A stretch of DNA of 64,000 bases from Streptomyces parvulus (lineage in GTDB: Bacteria > Actinomycetota > Actinomycetes > Streptomycetales > Streptomycetaceae), in NCBI RefSeq assembly GCF_014648855.1, contig NZ_BMRX01000017.1, positions 91,869 to 155,868 of the forward strand. The letters are read 5' to 3'. The translations under genes were made by a program, and so were the position numbers. Shown piece after piece: positions 41,401 to 49,558 of this stretch (position 1 is the first letter of the stretch; each line of letters opens with the position of its first letter). The notes beneath the pieces are model-generated. The model was not told where the DNA came from. It saw only the letters and a program-made list of their open reading frames with translations, and searched no databases.

Positions 41401-42020
41401 ATGGACAGTCCGTGGTCCATCAGCTCCAGGAAGTAGCTCTCCTTGCCGAAGATGTCCTGGTAGGCGGCGGCGGTCGCGCGGGCTTCGTCGTACTGGTTGA
41501 GCCGCAGCCGCGTCTGGACGGCGCCGGAGGGACAGCCCGTCGTCGCGATGACGCCCTCGGCGTGCTCGGCGATCAGCTCCATGTCCATGCGGGGCTTGCC
41601 CGCCGGGAACTGGCCCGTGTACGACGCCTCCGTGGACAGCGAGAACAGATTCCGCAGTCCCTGTGCCCCCGACGCCCACATGGTCATGTGGGTGAAGCGG
41701 CCACCACCGCTGACGTCCTTCGAACCCTCGCCGTCGTCCGACACGGCCCGTCGGCCACCGGGCCCCCAGAACTCCTGTCGTCGGTTCCGCCGAGAGGATG
41801 GGGCCACGTACGCCTCGATCCCGATGATCGGCCTGACCGAGCCGAAGTCCTTGGCCACCTGCTGGAACTCATAGGCCCCGAACATGTTCCCGTGGTCGCT
41901 CATCGCGACGGCCGGCATGCCCTGGCGATGCACCTCGGCGAACATGGGGTTCAGCTTCTGGGCGCCGTCGAGCATGGAGTACTCGGTGTGATTGTGCAGG
42001 TGAACAAAGCTGTCGGCCAC
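38424..42020 (-). CDS. dnaE: DNA polymerase III alpha subunit (DnaE type)
   Basis: A 1198-residue DnaE. The N-terminal PHP domain has HLHNHTEYSMLDGAQKLN, MSDHGNMFGAYEF and ATTGCPSGAVQTRLRLNQ. The catalytic palm has VGPGRGSATGSIVAYATRIT and PPDVDLDFDDRQRDKMVRYV, carrying the metal-binding aspartates. AFNKSHTAGYGLVSYWTAYL and a C-terminal OB fold (VRLSGLITSVQNKVTKQGNA) follow. GTG at 42020 follows GGAGGTACTCGCCT; the open frame upstream (to 44054) is antisense to other genes and not real. It looks complete and active. It may be an accessory copy beside two antibiotic clusters. A resistant DnaE copy protects the nargenicin producer, so self-protection is one possibility. Confidence 0.95.
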   Translation of the reverse strand: MADSFVHLHNHTEYSMLDGAQKLNPMFAEVHRQGMPAVAMSDHGNMFGAYEFQQVAKDFGSVRPIIGIEAYVAPSSRRNRRQEFWGPGGRRAVSDDGEGSKDVSGGGRFTHMTMWASGAQGLRNLFSLSTEASYTGQFPAGKPRMDMELIAEHAEGVIATTGCPSGAVQTRLRLNQYDEARATAAAYQDIFGKESYFLELMDHGLSIERDVRDGLLRLAKDLGLPLLATNDAHYVHESQADAHDTLLCIGVGKNKSDEKRFRFSGSGYYLKSAAEMRALFAELPEACDNTLLIAERVGSYDEVFDNVDEMPQFPDVPDGESQESWLRREVLAGLAMRYGDPVPAEVLERFETEMSVIGPMGFSSYFLVVADICKYARDNGVPVGPGRGSATGSIVAYATRITELCPLEHGLLFERFLNPERINPPDVDLDFDDRQRDKMVRYVTEKYGDEYTAMVNTFGKIKAKNAIKDSSRILGYPFSHGERITKALPPDIMGKSIPLDGIFDPGHPRFGEAGEIRAMYEAERDVKTVIDTAKGVEGLTRGTGVHAAAVILSKTRLTERIPLHMRASDGVKITGFDYPSCENMGLVKMDFLGLRNLGVIDHAIQNIRENRGVRLATVDPMDGDTSTVVIPLDDGKTFELLGRGDTFGVFQLDGGGMRALLRLMEPTRFEDIAAALALYRPGPMAANAHTNYALRQNGKQEPDPIHPELKEVLDPILGSTHHLLIFQEQIMAIARTLAGYTLGGADMLRRAMGKKKPEVLAAEWEKFHDGMRANDYSEEAIKAIWDVMLPFSGYAFNKSHTAGYGLVSYWTAYLKANYPAEYMAALLTSVGDDKDKAGIYLADARKLGVTVLPPDVNESVAEFTAVGDDVRFGLRSVRNVGDNVIDTVVAARKAKGKFTGFADFLDKADLPALNKRAIESLIKAGAFDSLGHTRRGLCAVHEAAVDAVVPLKKAAAYGQDDLFAGLGGGTGGASGFGLEVRIDDAEWPRKQLLSIEREMLGMYVSAHPLDGTEHILAAHRDTTIPDLLASGRTEGTVRLSGLITSVQNKVTKQGNAWAIVNLADRDGTIEVLFFPAVYQLVLGALSEDSVISVQGRVNDRDGALSIFGQELQVLDVSAAERHGAAPVQLAFPYHRVNEPMVRELQRIMDAHPGESPVHLSVRGPRRTTVYLLRWKVNAATIASDIKGSFGQDSWHGVA

Positions 42021-42239
42021 AGGCGAGTACCTCCGGGAGCAGTCTCGTGAAGCCCGCACCATATCCCCGAACCAAGATCGATCCGGGGCCTTCGATCGCC
42101 GCTTCGCCCGCATCAACTGGGTGCGCCGTTGGCTGCCTTGGCCTGAGACGGGCAGGATGAAAACCTGGCTCGGCGTGTCGGGCACGACCCGCCGCCGAGG
42201 GCTTCCAAGGACCCCACGCCCGAGCACAGGAGCCACCCC

Positions 42240-42971
42240 GTGAACCCCGCATCCGTCCTGCCCGCCATGCCCGGCGCCGCTCCCGTCCCCGGTCTGGCGT
42301 CCGGATGGCGGTGGTCGCCGAACCCGATGTTCGCCTTCACTGCCGCCGTTTCCACCGACGGCCGGCACAATCTGCAGGTCAACGCACGGGGCCGCTACGA
42401 CGGGGCGCTCGTCACGGCACTGCTCGCCCACGCGCGCGCCCATGACGACGGCTTCGTGGGGCGGGGGCGGCCCCTGATGGCCGTCAGCGGCTTCCACCAC
42501 CACGGGACGCGGTTCGACACCGTAGGGGTCGCGGCCCCCGAAGTGCACGGCTACCACGCCACCGAGAACCCGGAGCTGGCCGCCGTCACCTACGCCGTGT
42601 TTCCCGCCTACGCCAGTGAGATCTCCGGCCGGGAGAACGAGGAGGAGGCCTGGGGCAGGTTCCGCAAGATGCTCCAGCCGAACAGGCTCGACCGTGCCGA
42701 GGTGCCGTTCGTCAAGATGCGCTACCACAACACCCGAACCCGGAGCATGAGCGAGGGCGACGCTCGCGGCTTCGCGTCCCTGGACACGCTCGTGCGGGAA
42801 CTGGAACTGCTCGACGGTGCTCCCGGCAGCTTCGTCGAGTGGGAGAACCGGCACGCCGCCGTCCGACGCGTGCACAGCACCGACGACGGACTGGAGCTGA
42901 CGCAGGGCGCGACGCGGAGGCCGGTGGGCATCGGCCAGCTGGAGGCCGTGGCCCGCGCCAGCGTTCGATGA
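42240..42971 (+). CDS. Conserved-looking protein of unknown function
   Basis: A 243-residue protein I do not recognise. It has no signal peptide and no membrane segment. Notable stretches are GWRWSPNPMFAFTAAVSTDG, VSGFHHHGTRFDTVGV, a long charged central helix (EISGRENEEEAWGRFRKML), and RYHNTRTRSMSEGDARGFAS. GTG at 42240 follows CACAGGAGCCACCCC. It is divergent from dnaE across a 219-bp gap and points toward the helicase gene 222 bp downstream. Neither gap shows a clear promoter. Codon use is normal for the window. Confidence 0.75.
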   Translation: MNPASVLPAMPGAAPVPGLASGWRWSPNPMFAFTAAVSTDGRHNLQVNARGRYDGALVTALLAHARAHDDGFVGRGRPLMAVSGFHHHGTRFDTVGVAAPEVHGYHATENPELAAVTYAVFPAYASEISGRENEEEAWGRFRKMLQPNRLDRAEVPFVKMRYHNTRTRSMSEGDARGFASLDTLVRELELLDGAPGSFVEWENRHAAVRRVHSTDDGLELTQGATRRPVGIGQLEAVARASVR

Positions 42972-43193
42972 CCTCCCTCCGTCTTCGTCGCGAGGGCTCA
43001 ACCGGTCGACCGGTACGGCGTTCGCCCGCACGCCGGAGCGGCCGGGGAAGCCGAGGCGTGCGGCGATGCCCGCCGGGCCTTCCGAATCGGGGCCCGGACT
43101 GTTTGTCACCGTCCGGTTTCTGATAGTCATGTCGCCGGGGACGGGCGTATGCCCGTAGCGGCGTCCCCAGGGCGCCGCAAGGGAGGGAAGCAG

Positions 43194-46100
43194 ATGAGCA
43201 CGACCACACGCAGCGACGTCATCGCCCACGAACAGAACGCGGTGGACCACGCGTACGCCTGCTACGAGGCGCGGCTGGCCGAGATGAACGGAACGGGGGC
43301 CGCCACGGCGTCGGCCACCGGCAAGGACGGCATCGCCAACAAGAAGGACACGGAGCAGCGGGCGGCGGCCTACGGCAACCTCGGAGGAGAGTCGCTGGTC
43401 TTCGCCCGAGTCGACGCACCGGAGGAGCCCGGCGGCGAGCCCCGGCCCTGGTACGTCGGCCGGCGTCCGGTTTCCGACGTCCGGACCCGCGACACCGTCG
43501 TCGTGCTCTGGACCAGTGGCATGGCCGCCAAGTGGCTCGGAGCGCGGCCGGAGGCGCCGGACGACATCGTGCTGCGGCGCCGGCTGCGCTGCGCGGAACA
43601 TGTCGTCGAGGATTACTTCGACGAGATCACCGTGCCCGGAGCGCTCTCCGCCCCGCCTTCCGAGACCGTCTCCGACACCGGGCTCGTGCCCGCGCCGAGG
43701 TCGGCCGCGGACGACGCCCCGACCGATGTACGGCCGGGCATCCCGGGGAAACGCGAGGAGCGCCCGCCGACCCCCACTCCCGGCGATGTCGCCCGTGTCG
43801 AGCGCCGTAGGCCCCTGCAACCGGACGATTTTCTTCTCCGCGAGTTGCAGCGCTCGCGCAGCGGCCGGATGCGGGACATCGTGGAGACGATCCGCCATGA
43901 CCAGATGACCCTGGTCACGGGTTCGCCGACCGACATCCTCGTCGTGCAGGGCGGGCCGGGCACCGGCAAGTCCGCGATCGGCCTGCATCGCGTGACCTGG
44001 CTGGTCAACAACGAGCACTTCACGGCCTCGGACATTCTCGTCATCGGACCCCATCAGAGGTTTCTCGACTACGTCGGCCAGGTGCTGCCGACCCTCGGCA
44101 CCCGCGACGTGAACGCCGTTCAGCTGTCCCGCCTGTGGGAGGGGGAGATCCTCGGCACGGACACCCCGCGGGCGCGACTGGTGAAGTCCGACGAACGCAT
44201 GGCGGCCGTTCTGCAGCGGCGGGTGGAGCGAGAGTGTCGTCCCGAAGCCCTTGACGCCCTGCTCACCGCTCCCTCCTTCGAGGGAGACGAGCCGGCGCTC
44301 ACCGTCACGGCGGGGAGCACCACCCTGCGTGTGCCGCGCTCGGAAGTTCTCGCCCTCCTCGACGAGGCACGCGGCGGTGAAGGTTCACATCGCGAGCGCC
44401 GTGACCGCTTCCGCAACCAACTCGTCGACCGCCTCCTGGGCGAACTCGCCGCCGTCGCCCCCCGCCGCGGCGCGGACGGCACGATCCGCCGCAGCCTGGA
44501 ACGCAACCGCAAGGTCGAACGCCTCCTGGACCGGGTCTGGCCATCGCCCGGCGCCCTGGAGACCCTGCGCAGCCTCTACGACTTGCCCGAACTGCTGGGC
44601 GCCTGTGGCACCGACGTCCTCGACGAGGAGGAGCAGGCGGCCCTGCACCGCCCCCGCGCCGCCACCGCCGACGACGACCCCTGGACCCTGGACGACCTGG
44701 TCCTGCTTGAGGAACTCCGATACCTCATCACCGGCGAGACTCCGCGCCGCTACGGCCACATCGTCATCGACGAGGCCCAGGACCTGACCTCCATGCAGGC
44801 CCGCACCCTGCGCCGGCGTGTCGCGCGGGGCGGTTCCATGACCGTCCTCGGTGACCTCGCCCAGGCCACCGGTCCGCGCGCGTACACGGACTGGGCGAGC
44901 CTGGGCACTCTGCTGTCCGACCACGGCGACTGGCGCGTGGCGGAACTGACCACCAGCTATCGCGTGCCCGCCGAGATCATGGAGTTCGTCGCGCCCTTGG
45001 CCCGCACGGTCGCCCCGTCGCTGCCGTACCCGCAAGCTGTGCGTGCAGCCGGCGAGGATGCCGTGCGGACCATCGCCACCGAGCCGTGGCGGCTCCTTGA
45101 CGACACCGTCGCCCAGGCCGTCCGCCTCCTCGGCAGCAGCGACGGGCAGACCCTGCGCTCGGTGGCCGTCATCGTCCCCGACGACTCCGGCTGGATCGAG
45201 GAGATCGCCCGCCACCTCGACGAAGCGGACGGCCTTGCGCAGCAGGAGCGCGAGGCGGTGTCCGTGCTGGCCGCCGCCCAGGCCAAGGGCATGGAGTACG
45301 ACCACGTCCTCGTGGTGGAACCGGCCACCATCGCCGACCGTGGCCCGGCCGGCCTGCGCCAGCTCTACATCGCGCTGACCCGCAGCACCCAGAGCCTGAC
45401 GGTCCTGCACACCGCACCGCTCCCGGAGGCCCTCGCGGACAACGGCACATCGGACCCCGCGGAACAACCGTCCGCGCCGGCCCCCACCAGGCCGCCCACC
45501 GCAGTGGGCAACGCCCCCGAGATCGGCGCCGACATCAGGGTCCGCGTCGTCGGCCACACCACCGGCGGCAACTACAAGGTCGAGGCGGTCACCCCATCCA
45601 CCGACCGCCCGCTGCTCCTGGCCGTGCGCCACGGCTCCACCGCCCCCGGCGCCGGGACGGAGCTGAACGCCTGGGTCCTGCGCCACACCTCCAATGTCAC
45701 CTTCGTCACCGTCGACGAGCGCGGACGCAGGCCCATCTCGCCCACCATGGCCAAGCGGTACGTGGAAGCGCTCGCCGTCGTCGGGGAACTGACCGACGGC
45801 ACCATCACGGGCGATGCCCGGGCCCGGCTCTCCGAACTCAAGGGCATGGCCAACCGCTGCCTGCGTCTGGACCAGCACGACTGGCTGGACGTCTGGCGCA
45901 CCCTCGGCTCCCCGGACCGTGACCGACTGGCCCTGCTGCGCGACCTTGCCGCGAACACCAACCGCGCGCTTGCCTCGGACACCCCCGACCTGGACGGGTT
46001 CCGGTCCGAACTCCGGCGCAGCGGCTGGGCCGAGGCCCTGACCGAGGCCCACCGGACGCTGGAACAGCGCATCGCGGCCATCACCGATAGCCCGGTGGAC

Positions 46101-46700
46101 GAGAACCCGGATACGGAGTCCGCCCCGTCCGAACGACCCGAACCGATCGCATCGCCCACGCCGCAGCAGCTGCCTGAGCAGCACGAGCAGCCCGAGCCGG
46201 AGGAGAACCACCCCATGCCCAGCACGACCGTCGGCATCGTCGCACCGGAGTCCGAACCGACGGACGGGCCGAGCACGGACCTGCTCCGGTTCCTGGAAAC
46301 CACGACCGCGACGGACCGCACCTGCAAGACCCATGAGGCGGTGCGCTTCGAACTGATGGCGGCCCTCCTGCGGGCCGACCGGCAGCCGAAGGCCGACTCA
46401 CCGGTCGTCGACGTCACCTGCACCACCGAGCACGGCCACTTCCTCTACGAGGTCCTGGGGGCCGGTCTGACCTCGTACCCCGACCTCCGCTCGGGAGCGG
46501 CCTTCCTGCGCGAGGTCAACCACACGCTGCGGACGGCCGCCGACCACCTCTGTCTGGTGCTCTCCCAGCCCCCCGCCGAGGCCTGGTCGCCCGCCGCCGT
46601 CCACGCCGTCTTCGGCGTCCACGTGCTGTGGCGCACCCCGCAGGGCTGGGGCGGACAGGAGACCCCGATCGCCCTCGGCCTCGATCCCGTCCAAGTCTGA
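43194..46700 (+). CDS. HelD/UvrD-like superfamily 1 helicase with C-terminal extension
   Basis: A 1168-residue protein. The ATPase core has Walker A GGPGTGKSAIGLHRV (Lys259), motif II HIVIDEAQDLT (Asp526, Glu527), motif III TVLGDLAQATG, motif IV-like TTSYRVPAEIMEF, and motifs V/VI AAQAKGMEYDHVLVVEP and LYIALTRSTQSL. The N-terminal part (TTRSDVIAHEQNAVDHAYAC) fits HelD proteins, which remove stalled RNA polymerase. Beyond ~residue 770 comes a long extra part: a Pro/Glu-rich spacer (about 980-1040) and a final domain (CKTHEAVRFELMAALLRADR). ATG at 43194 follows GGGAGGGAAGCAG. It could be a transcription or repair helper, or a resistance factor such as HelR for rifamycins. Confidence 0.85.
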   Translation: MSTTTRSDVIAHEQNAVDHAYACYEARLAEMNGTGAATASATGKDGIANKKDTEQRAAAYGNLGGESLVFARVDAPEEPGGEPRPWYVGRRPVSDVRTRDTVVVLWTSGMAAKWLGARPEAPDDIVLRRRLRCAEHVVEDYFDEITVPGALSAPPSETVSDTGLVPAPRSAADDAPTDVRPGIPGKREERPPTPTPGDVARVERRRPLQPDDFLLRELQRSRSGRMRDIVETIRHDQMTLVTGSPTDILVVQGGPGTGKSAIGLHRVTWLVNNEHFTASDILVIGPHQRFLDYVGQVLPTLGTRDVNAVQLSRLWEGEILGTDTPRARLVKSDERMAAVLQRRVERECRPEALDALLTAPSFEGDEPALTVTAGSTTLRVPRSEVLALLDEARGGEGSHRERRDRFRNQLVDRLLGELAAVAPRRGADGTIRRSLERNRKVERLLDRVWPSPGALETLRSLYDLPELLGACGTDVLDEEEQAALHRPRAATADDDPWTLDDLVLLEELRYLITGETPRRYGHIVIDEAQDLTSMQARTLRRRVARGGSMTVLGDLAQATGPRAYTDWASLGTLLSDHGDWRVAELTTSYRVPAEIMEFVAPLARTVAPSLPYPQAVRAAGEDAVRTIATEPWRLLDDTVAQAVRLLGSSDGQTLRSVAVIVPDDSGWIEEIARHLDEADGLAQQEREAVSVLAAAQAKGMEYDHVLVVEPATIADRGPAGLRQLYIALTRSTQSLTVLHTAPLPEALADNGTSDPAEQPSAPAPTRPPTAVGNAPEIGADIRVRVVGHTTGGNYKVEAVTPSTDRPLLLAVRHGSTAPGAGTELNAWVLRHTSNVTFVTVDERGRRPISPTMAKRYVEALAVVGELTDGTITGDARARLSELKGMANRCLRLDQHDWLDVWRTLGSPDRDRLALLRDLAANTNRALASDTPDLDGFRSELRRSGWAEALTEAHRTLEQRIAAITDSPVDENPDTESAPSERPEPIASPTPQQLPEQHEQPEPEENHPMPSTTVGIVAPESEPTDGPSTDLLRFLETTTATDRTCKTHEAVRFELMAALLRADRQPKADSPVVDVTCTTEHGHFLYEVLGAGLTSYPDLRSGAAFLREVNHTLRTAADHLCLVLSQPPAEAWSPAAVHAVFGVHVLWRTPQGWGGQETPIALGLDPVQV

Positions 46701-46760
46701 GACCACCGAGCCCACGGGTTCCGCCGGGTCGAGCCCCTCTCCAGCATCTCTCAAGCGGTT

Positions 46761-46802
46761 ATGGCCACGGTCGGTACACCGTGCGTCGTCAGGCCGCGAT
46801 GA
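46761..46802 (+). other. Possible 13-codon leader peptide with hairpin before the ABC-F gene
   Basis: An ATG at 46761 opens a 13-codon frame, MATVGTPCVVRPR, ending in TGA at 46800-46802, about 50 bp before the ABC-F start. A hairpin CACGGT (46766-46771) with ACCGTG (46778-46783) lies inside it. Antibiotic-resistance ABC-F genes are often controlled by ribosome stalling on such leaders. No good ribosome site precedes this ATG, so the call is tentative. Confidence 0.3.
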
Positions 46803-46849
46803 TGGATGACGGCACCGCCCGCCCAACGGCCCACCACCTGGAGATGCCT

Positions 46850-48514
46850 GTGCGACTGTCCTCACCCACCGCGTCCCGGGCGCATTCCCAGCTCACCCTC
46901 GAGGAGGTCACCAAGCGCTACGACGACCACGTGGTGCTGGACCGGGTCTCCCTCACCGTCAAGCCCGGCGAGAAGGCCGGCGTCATCGGTGACAACGGGT
47001 CGGGCAAGTCGACCCTGCTGCGGCTGATCGCCGGGGTGGAGAGCGCCGACAACGGCGAGGTCACCGTCGCCGCCCCCGGCGGCCTCGGTCATCTGCCCCA
47101 GCGCCTCGAACTTCCCGCCGGCGCCACGGTGCGGGACGTCCTGGACCAGGCGTTCGCCGACCTCAGGGACCTCGAACGCCGGCTGCACGCGGCGGAGGCG
47201 GCCCTCGCGGGGGACGACGGACCCGGCCGCATGGCCGAACTGGGCAATCTTCAGGCCGAGTTCGAGGACCGCGGTGGATACGAGGCGGACGCCCGCGCCG
47301 ACGCCGCGCTGCACGGTCTGGGCCTGCCGGGGCTGGACCGCGACCGGGCCGTGGACACCCTCTCCGGCGGGGAGCGGTCCCGGCTTGCCCTGGCCGCCAC
47401 CCTCGCCGCCGCCCCCGAACTGCTGCTGCTCGACGAACCCACCAACGACCTCGACGACCAGGCCGTGGACTGGCTGGAGAAGCGGCTGCGCGAGCACCGG
47501 GGCACGGTCGTCGTCATCACCCACGACCGCGCCTTCCTGGAGGCGGTCACCACGACGATCCTGGAAGTCGACCCCGACCGGCGCACCGTCAACCGCTACG
47601 GCGACGGCTACCAGGGCTACCTGACCGCCAAGGCCGCCGCCCGCGCCCGCTGGGAGCGCGAGTACCAGGACCACCTGGCCGAGATCGACCGGCAGGAGAC
47701 CCTCGCCGCCAACGCCGGCCGCATGCTCGCCACCATCGCCAAGAAGGGCCCCTGGGCGTTCAGCGGCTCCGAGCACCACCGGGCGCGGTCCTCGAGCTCG
47801 GCCACCTCCAGCAAGGCCCGCAACGCCAACGAGCGGCTCAAGCGGCTGCAGGACAACCCGGTGCCGCGCCCCCCGGACCCGCTGCGCTTCACCGTGTCCC
47901 TGACCCCCGCAGGCGAGCCCGCCGCCGACCCGGCCGCACCCCTGGCCGAGGCCAGCGGCCTTGAGGTCGACGGACGGCTGCGGCTCGACCACCTGTCGGT
48001 CACCGCCGGCGAACGGCTCCTGATCACCGGCCCGAACGGCGCCGGCAAGTCCACCCTGCTGCGGGTGCTGGCCGGCGATCTGGAACCCGACCGGGGCACG
48101 GTCACCCGCGCCGCGCACACCGGATGGCTGCGCCAGGACGAGCTGCCCAAGCAGCCCCGCCGTTCGGTCCTCGCCGAGTTCGCCGACGGCCGGCCGGGCC
48201 ACCCCGACGAGTACACGGACGAACTGCTCGCGCTCGGCCTCTTCCGGCGCTCCGAACTCGGCCTGCCGGTCGGCTCCCTGTCGGTCGGCCAGCGCCGCCG
48301 CATCGACCTGGCCCGGCTCGTCACCCGCCCGGTCGACCTGCTGCTCCTGGACGAGCCCACCAACCACCTCTCACCGCTGCTGGTCGAGGAGCTCGAGGCC
48401 GCCCTGGCCGACTACACCGGCACCGTCGTGGTCGTCACCCACGACCGCAGGATGCGCCGCGCCTTCACCGGCACCCACATGGAACTGGCCGCGGGCAGGC
48501 GGGTCACCGGCTGA
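46850..48514 (+). CDS. ABC-F ribosome-protection protein (TlrC-like macrolide resistance)
   Basis: A 554-residue protein with two ATP-binding domains and no membrane segment. Domain 1 (about 15-235) has GDNGSGKSTLLRLIAG, LSGGERSRLALAATLAAAPE and LLLLDEPTNDLDD. Domain 2 (about 355-545) has GPNGAGKSTLLRVLAG, LSVGQRRRIDLARL and LLLLDEPTNHLSP. The ~120-residue charged linker between them matches the antibiotic-resistance domain region. It resembles TlrC of the tylosin cluster over its length. ABC-F proteins enter the ribosomal E site and dislodge macrolides. GTG at 46850 follows CTGGAGATGCCT and gives the TlrC-like length; in-frame ATGs at 46799, 46802 and 46844 lack good ribosome sites. It is the first gene of the macrolide cluster. 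Confidence 0.92.
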   Translation: MRLSSPTASRAHSQLTLEEVTKRYDDHVVLDRVSLTVKPGEKAGVIGDNGSGKSTLLRLIAGVESADNGEVTVAAPGGLGHLPQRLELPAGATVRDVLDQAFADLRDLERRLHAAEAALAGDDGPGRMAELGNLQAEFEDRGGYEADARADAALHGLGLPGLDRDRAVDTLSGGERSRLALAATLAAAPELLLLDEPTNDLDDQAVDWLEKRLREHRGTVVVITHDRAFLEAVTTTILEVDPDRRTVNRYGDGYQGYLTAKAAARARWEREYQDHLAEIDRQETLAANAGRMLATIAKKGPWAFSGSEHHRARSSSSATSSKARNANERLKRLQDNPVPRPPDPLRFTVSLTPAGEPAADPAAPLAEASGLEVDGRLRLDHLSVTAGERLLITGPNGAGKSTLLRVLAGDLEPDRGTVTRAAHTGWLRQDELPKQPRRSVLAEFADGRPGHPDEYTDELLALGLFRRSELGLPVGSLSVGQRRRIDLARLVTRPVDLLLLDEPTNHLSPLLVEELEAALADYTGTVVVVTHDRRMRRAFTGTHMELAAGRRVTG

Positions 48515-48519
48515 CGCCG

Positions 48520-48562
48520 GCGCGGGCGGTCCGCGTCACACCTCGACGCGGACCGCCCGCGC
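48520..48562. terminator. 18-bp perfect hairpin shared by two convergent genes
   Basis: GCGCGGGCGGTCCGCGTC (48520-48537) pairs without mismatch with GACGCGGACCGCCCGCGC (48545-48562), with a 7-nt loop. It starts 6 bp after the ABC-F stop, and its right arm lies inside the last codons of the leftward ketoreductase gene. It should end transcripts in both directions. Confidence 0.88.
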
Positions 48563-49528
48563 CCGGGTCTCGTCCAGCAGCGCGGCCTGCCGCAGGGACT
48601 CCTCGTCCAGCAGCCGCAGCCGCGGCGCCACCGCACCGCGGTCCCGTACGGCGGTCGCGAAGAACCGCAGTACCGCCTCGAAGTGGTCCTCGGCGGGCAC
48701 CGCGATCTCCTCCACGTCACGGCCGGTGGCGAGGCGGATCACCGGCCGGTGGTCGGCGGCCGTCGTGTAGACGTGCTCCACCGAGAGGGTGCCCAGGGTG
48801 CCCTGGATCTCGTACCAGGAGCGGTAGTGGTGCTCCATGCCGAAGCGCAGGTGCGCGGTCGCGCCGTCGGCGCCGGTCAGCAGGACGGCACCCGACAGGT
48901 CGACCCCGAAGCGGCGGCTGTGCCGCAGGCTCGCCCCGGCCACCGTGACGTCCCCGCCGAGGAACCGCAGCGCCGCGCGCAGCGGGTAGACGCCGTTGTC
49001 CAGCAGGGCACCGCCCCCCAGCAGTGGGTCGTACCGCAGGTCGTCGTCGGGGCGCGGCGGGATGGTGAAGGCCGCCGACACGGCGCGTACGGGGCCCAGG
49101 GCTCCCGAGTCGAGGAGGGCGGTCACCGTCCGGTGGGTGCCGTGGTGGAGGAACATGAAGTTCTCCAGCAGCACCAGCCCCCGTTCGCCGGCCAGCGCGA
49201 ACAGCCGCCGCGCGTCCGCACCGTTGGCCGCCAGCGGCTTCTCCACCAGGACGTGCTTGCCCGCCGTCAGCGCCCGCTCGGCCCAGCGCGCGTGCAGCAG
49301 GGTCGGCAGCGACAGGTACACCGCGTCGACGTCGGGCCGGGTGAGCAGCTCCTCGTACGAGGCGGCGGCCACCCCGCCGAAGCGTGCCGCGTAGTCGGCC
49401 GCCCGCCCGGGATCGCGCGCCGCCACGGCCGTCAGCCGCAGGCCGGGGGTGCGCAGCAGCGCGGGCAGGGTGCGGCGGGCGGCGATGTCCGAGCAGCCGA
49501 GCAGGCCGAGGCGCGGGGCAGTGGTCAT
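48536..49528 (-). CDS. NDP-hexose 3-ketoreductase (Gfo/Idh/MocA family)
   Basis: A 330-residue NAD(P)-dependent oxidoreductase with RLGLLGCSDIAARRTLPALL, VDAVYLSLPTLLHARWAERA, GKHVLVEKPLAANG (the EKP motif with catalytic lysine) and LLDNGVYPLRAALRFLGGDV. Members such as OleW reduce the 3-keto group left by the 2,3-dehydratase, completing C2 deoxygenation. The dehydratase gene lies just upstream in the same leftward operon (30-bp gap), which supports this role. ATG at 49528. Confidence 0.9.
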   Translation of the reverse strand: MTTAPRLGLLGCSDIAARRTLPALLRTPGLRLTAVAARDPGRAADYAARFGGVAAASYEELLTRPDVDAVYLSLPTLLHARWAERALTAGKHVLVEKPLAANGADARRLFALAGERGLVLLENFMFLHHGTHRTVTALLDSGALGPVRAVSAAFTIPPRPDDDLRYDPLLGGGALLDNGVYPLRAALRFLGGDVTVAGASLRHSRRFGVDLSGAVLLTGADGATAHLRFGMEHHYRSWYEIQGTLGTLSVEHVYTTAADHRPVIRLATGRDVEEIAVPAEDHFEAVLRFFATAVRDRGAVAPRLRLLDEESLRQAALLDETRARAVRVEV

Positions 49529-49558
49529 GGGCGTCCGTGGGTGAGGGGCCGGGGGCCG

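Noticed and set aside
42021..44054. The 676-codon upstream extension of the dnaE frame
   Set aside because: It runs antisense to the 243-residue gene and the helicase. DnaE homology begins at GTG 42020 with a good ribosome site.
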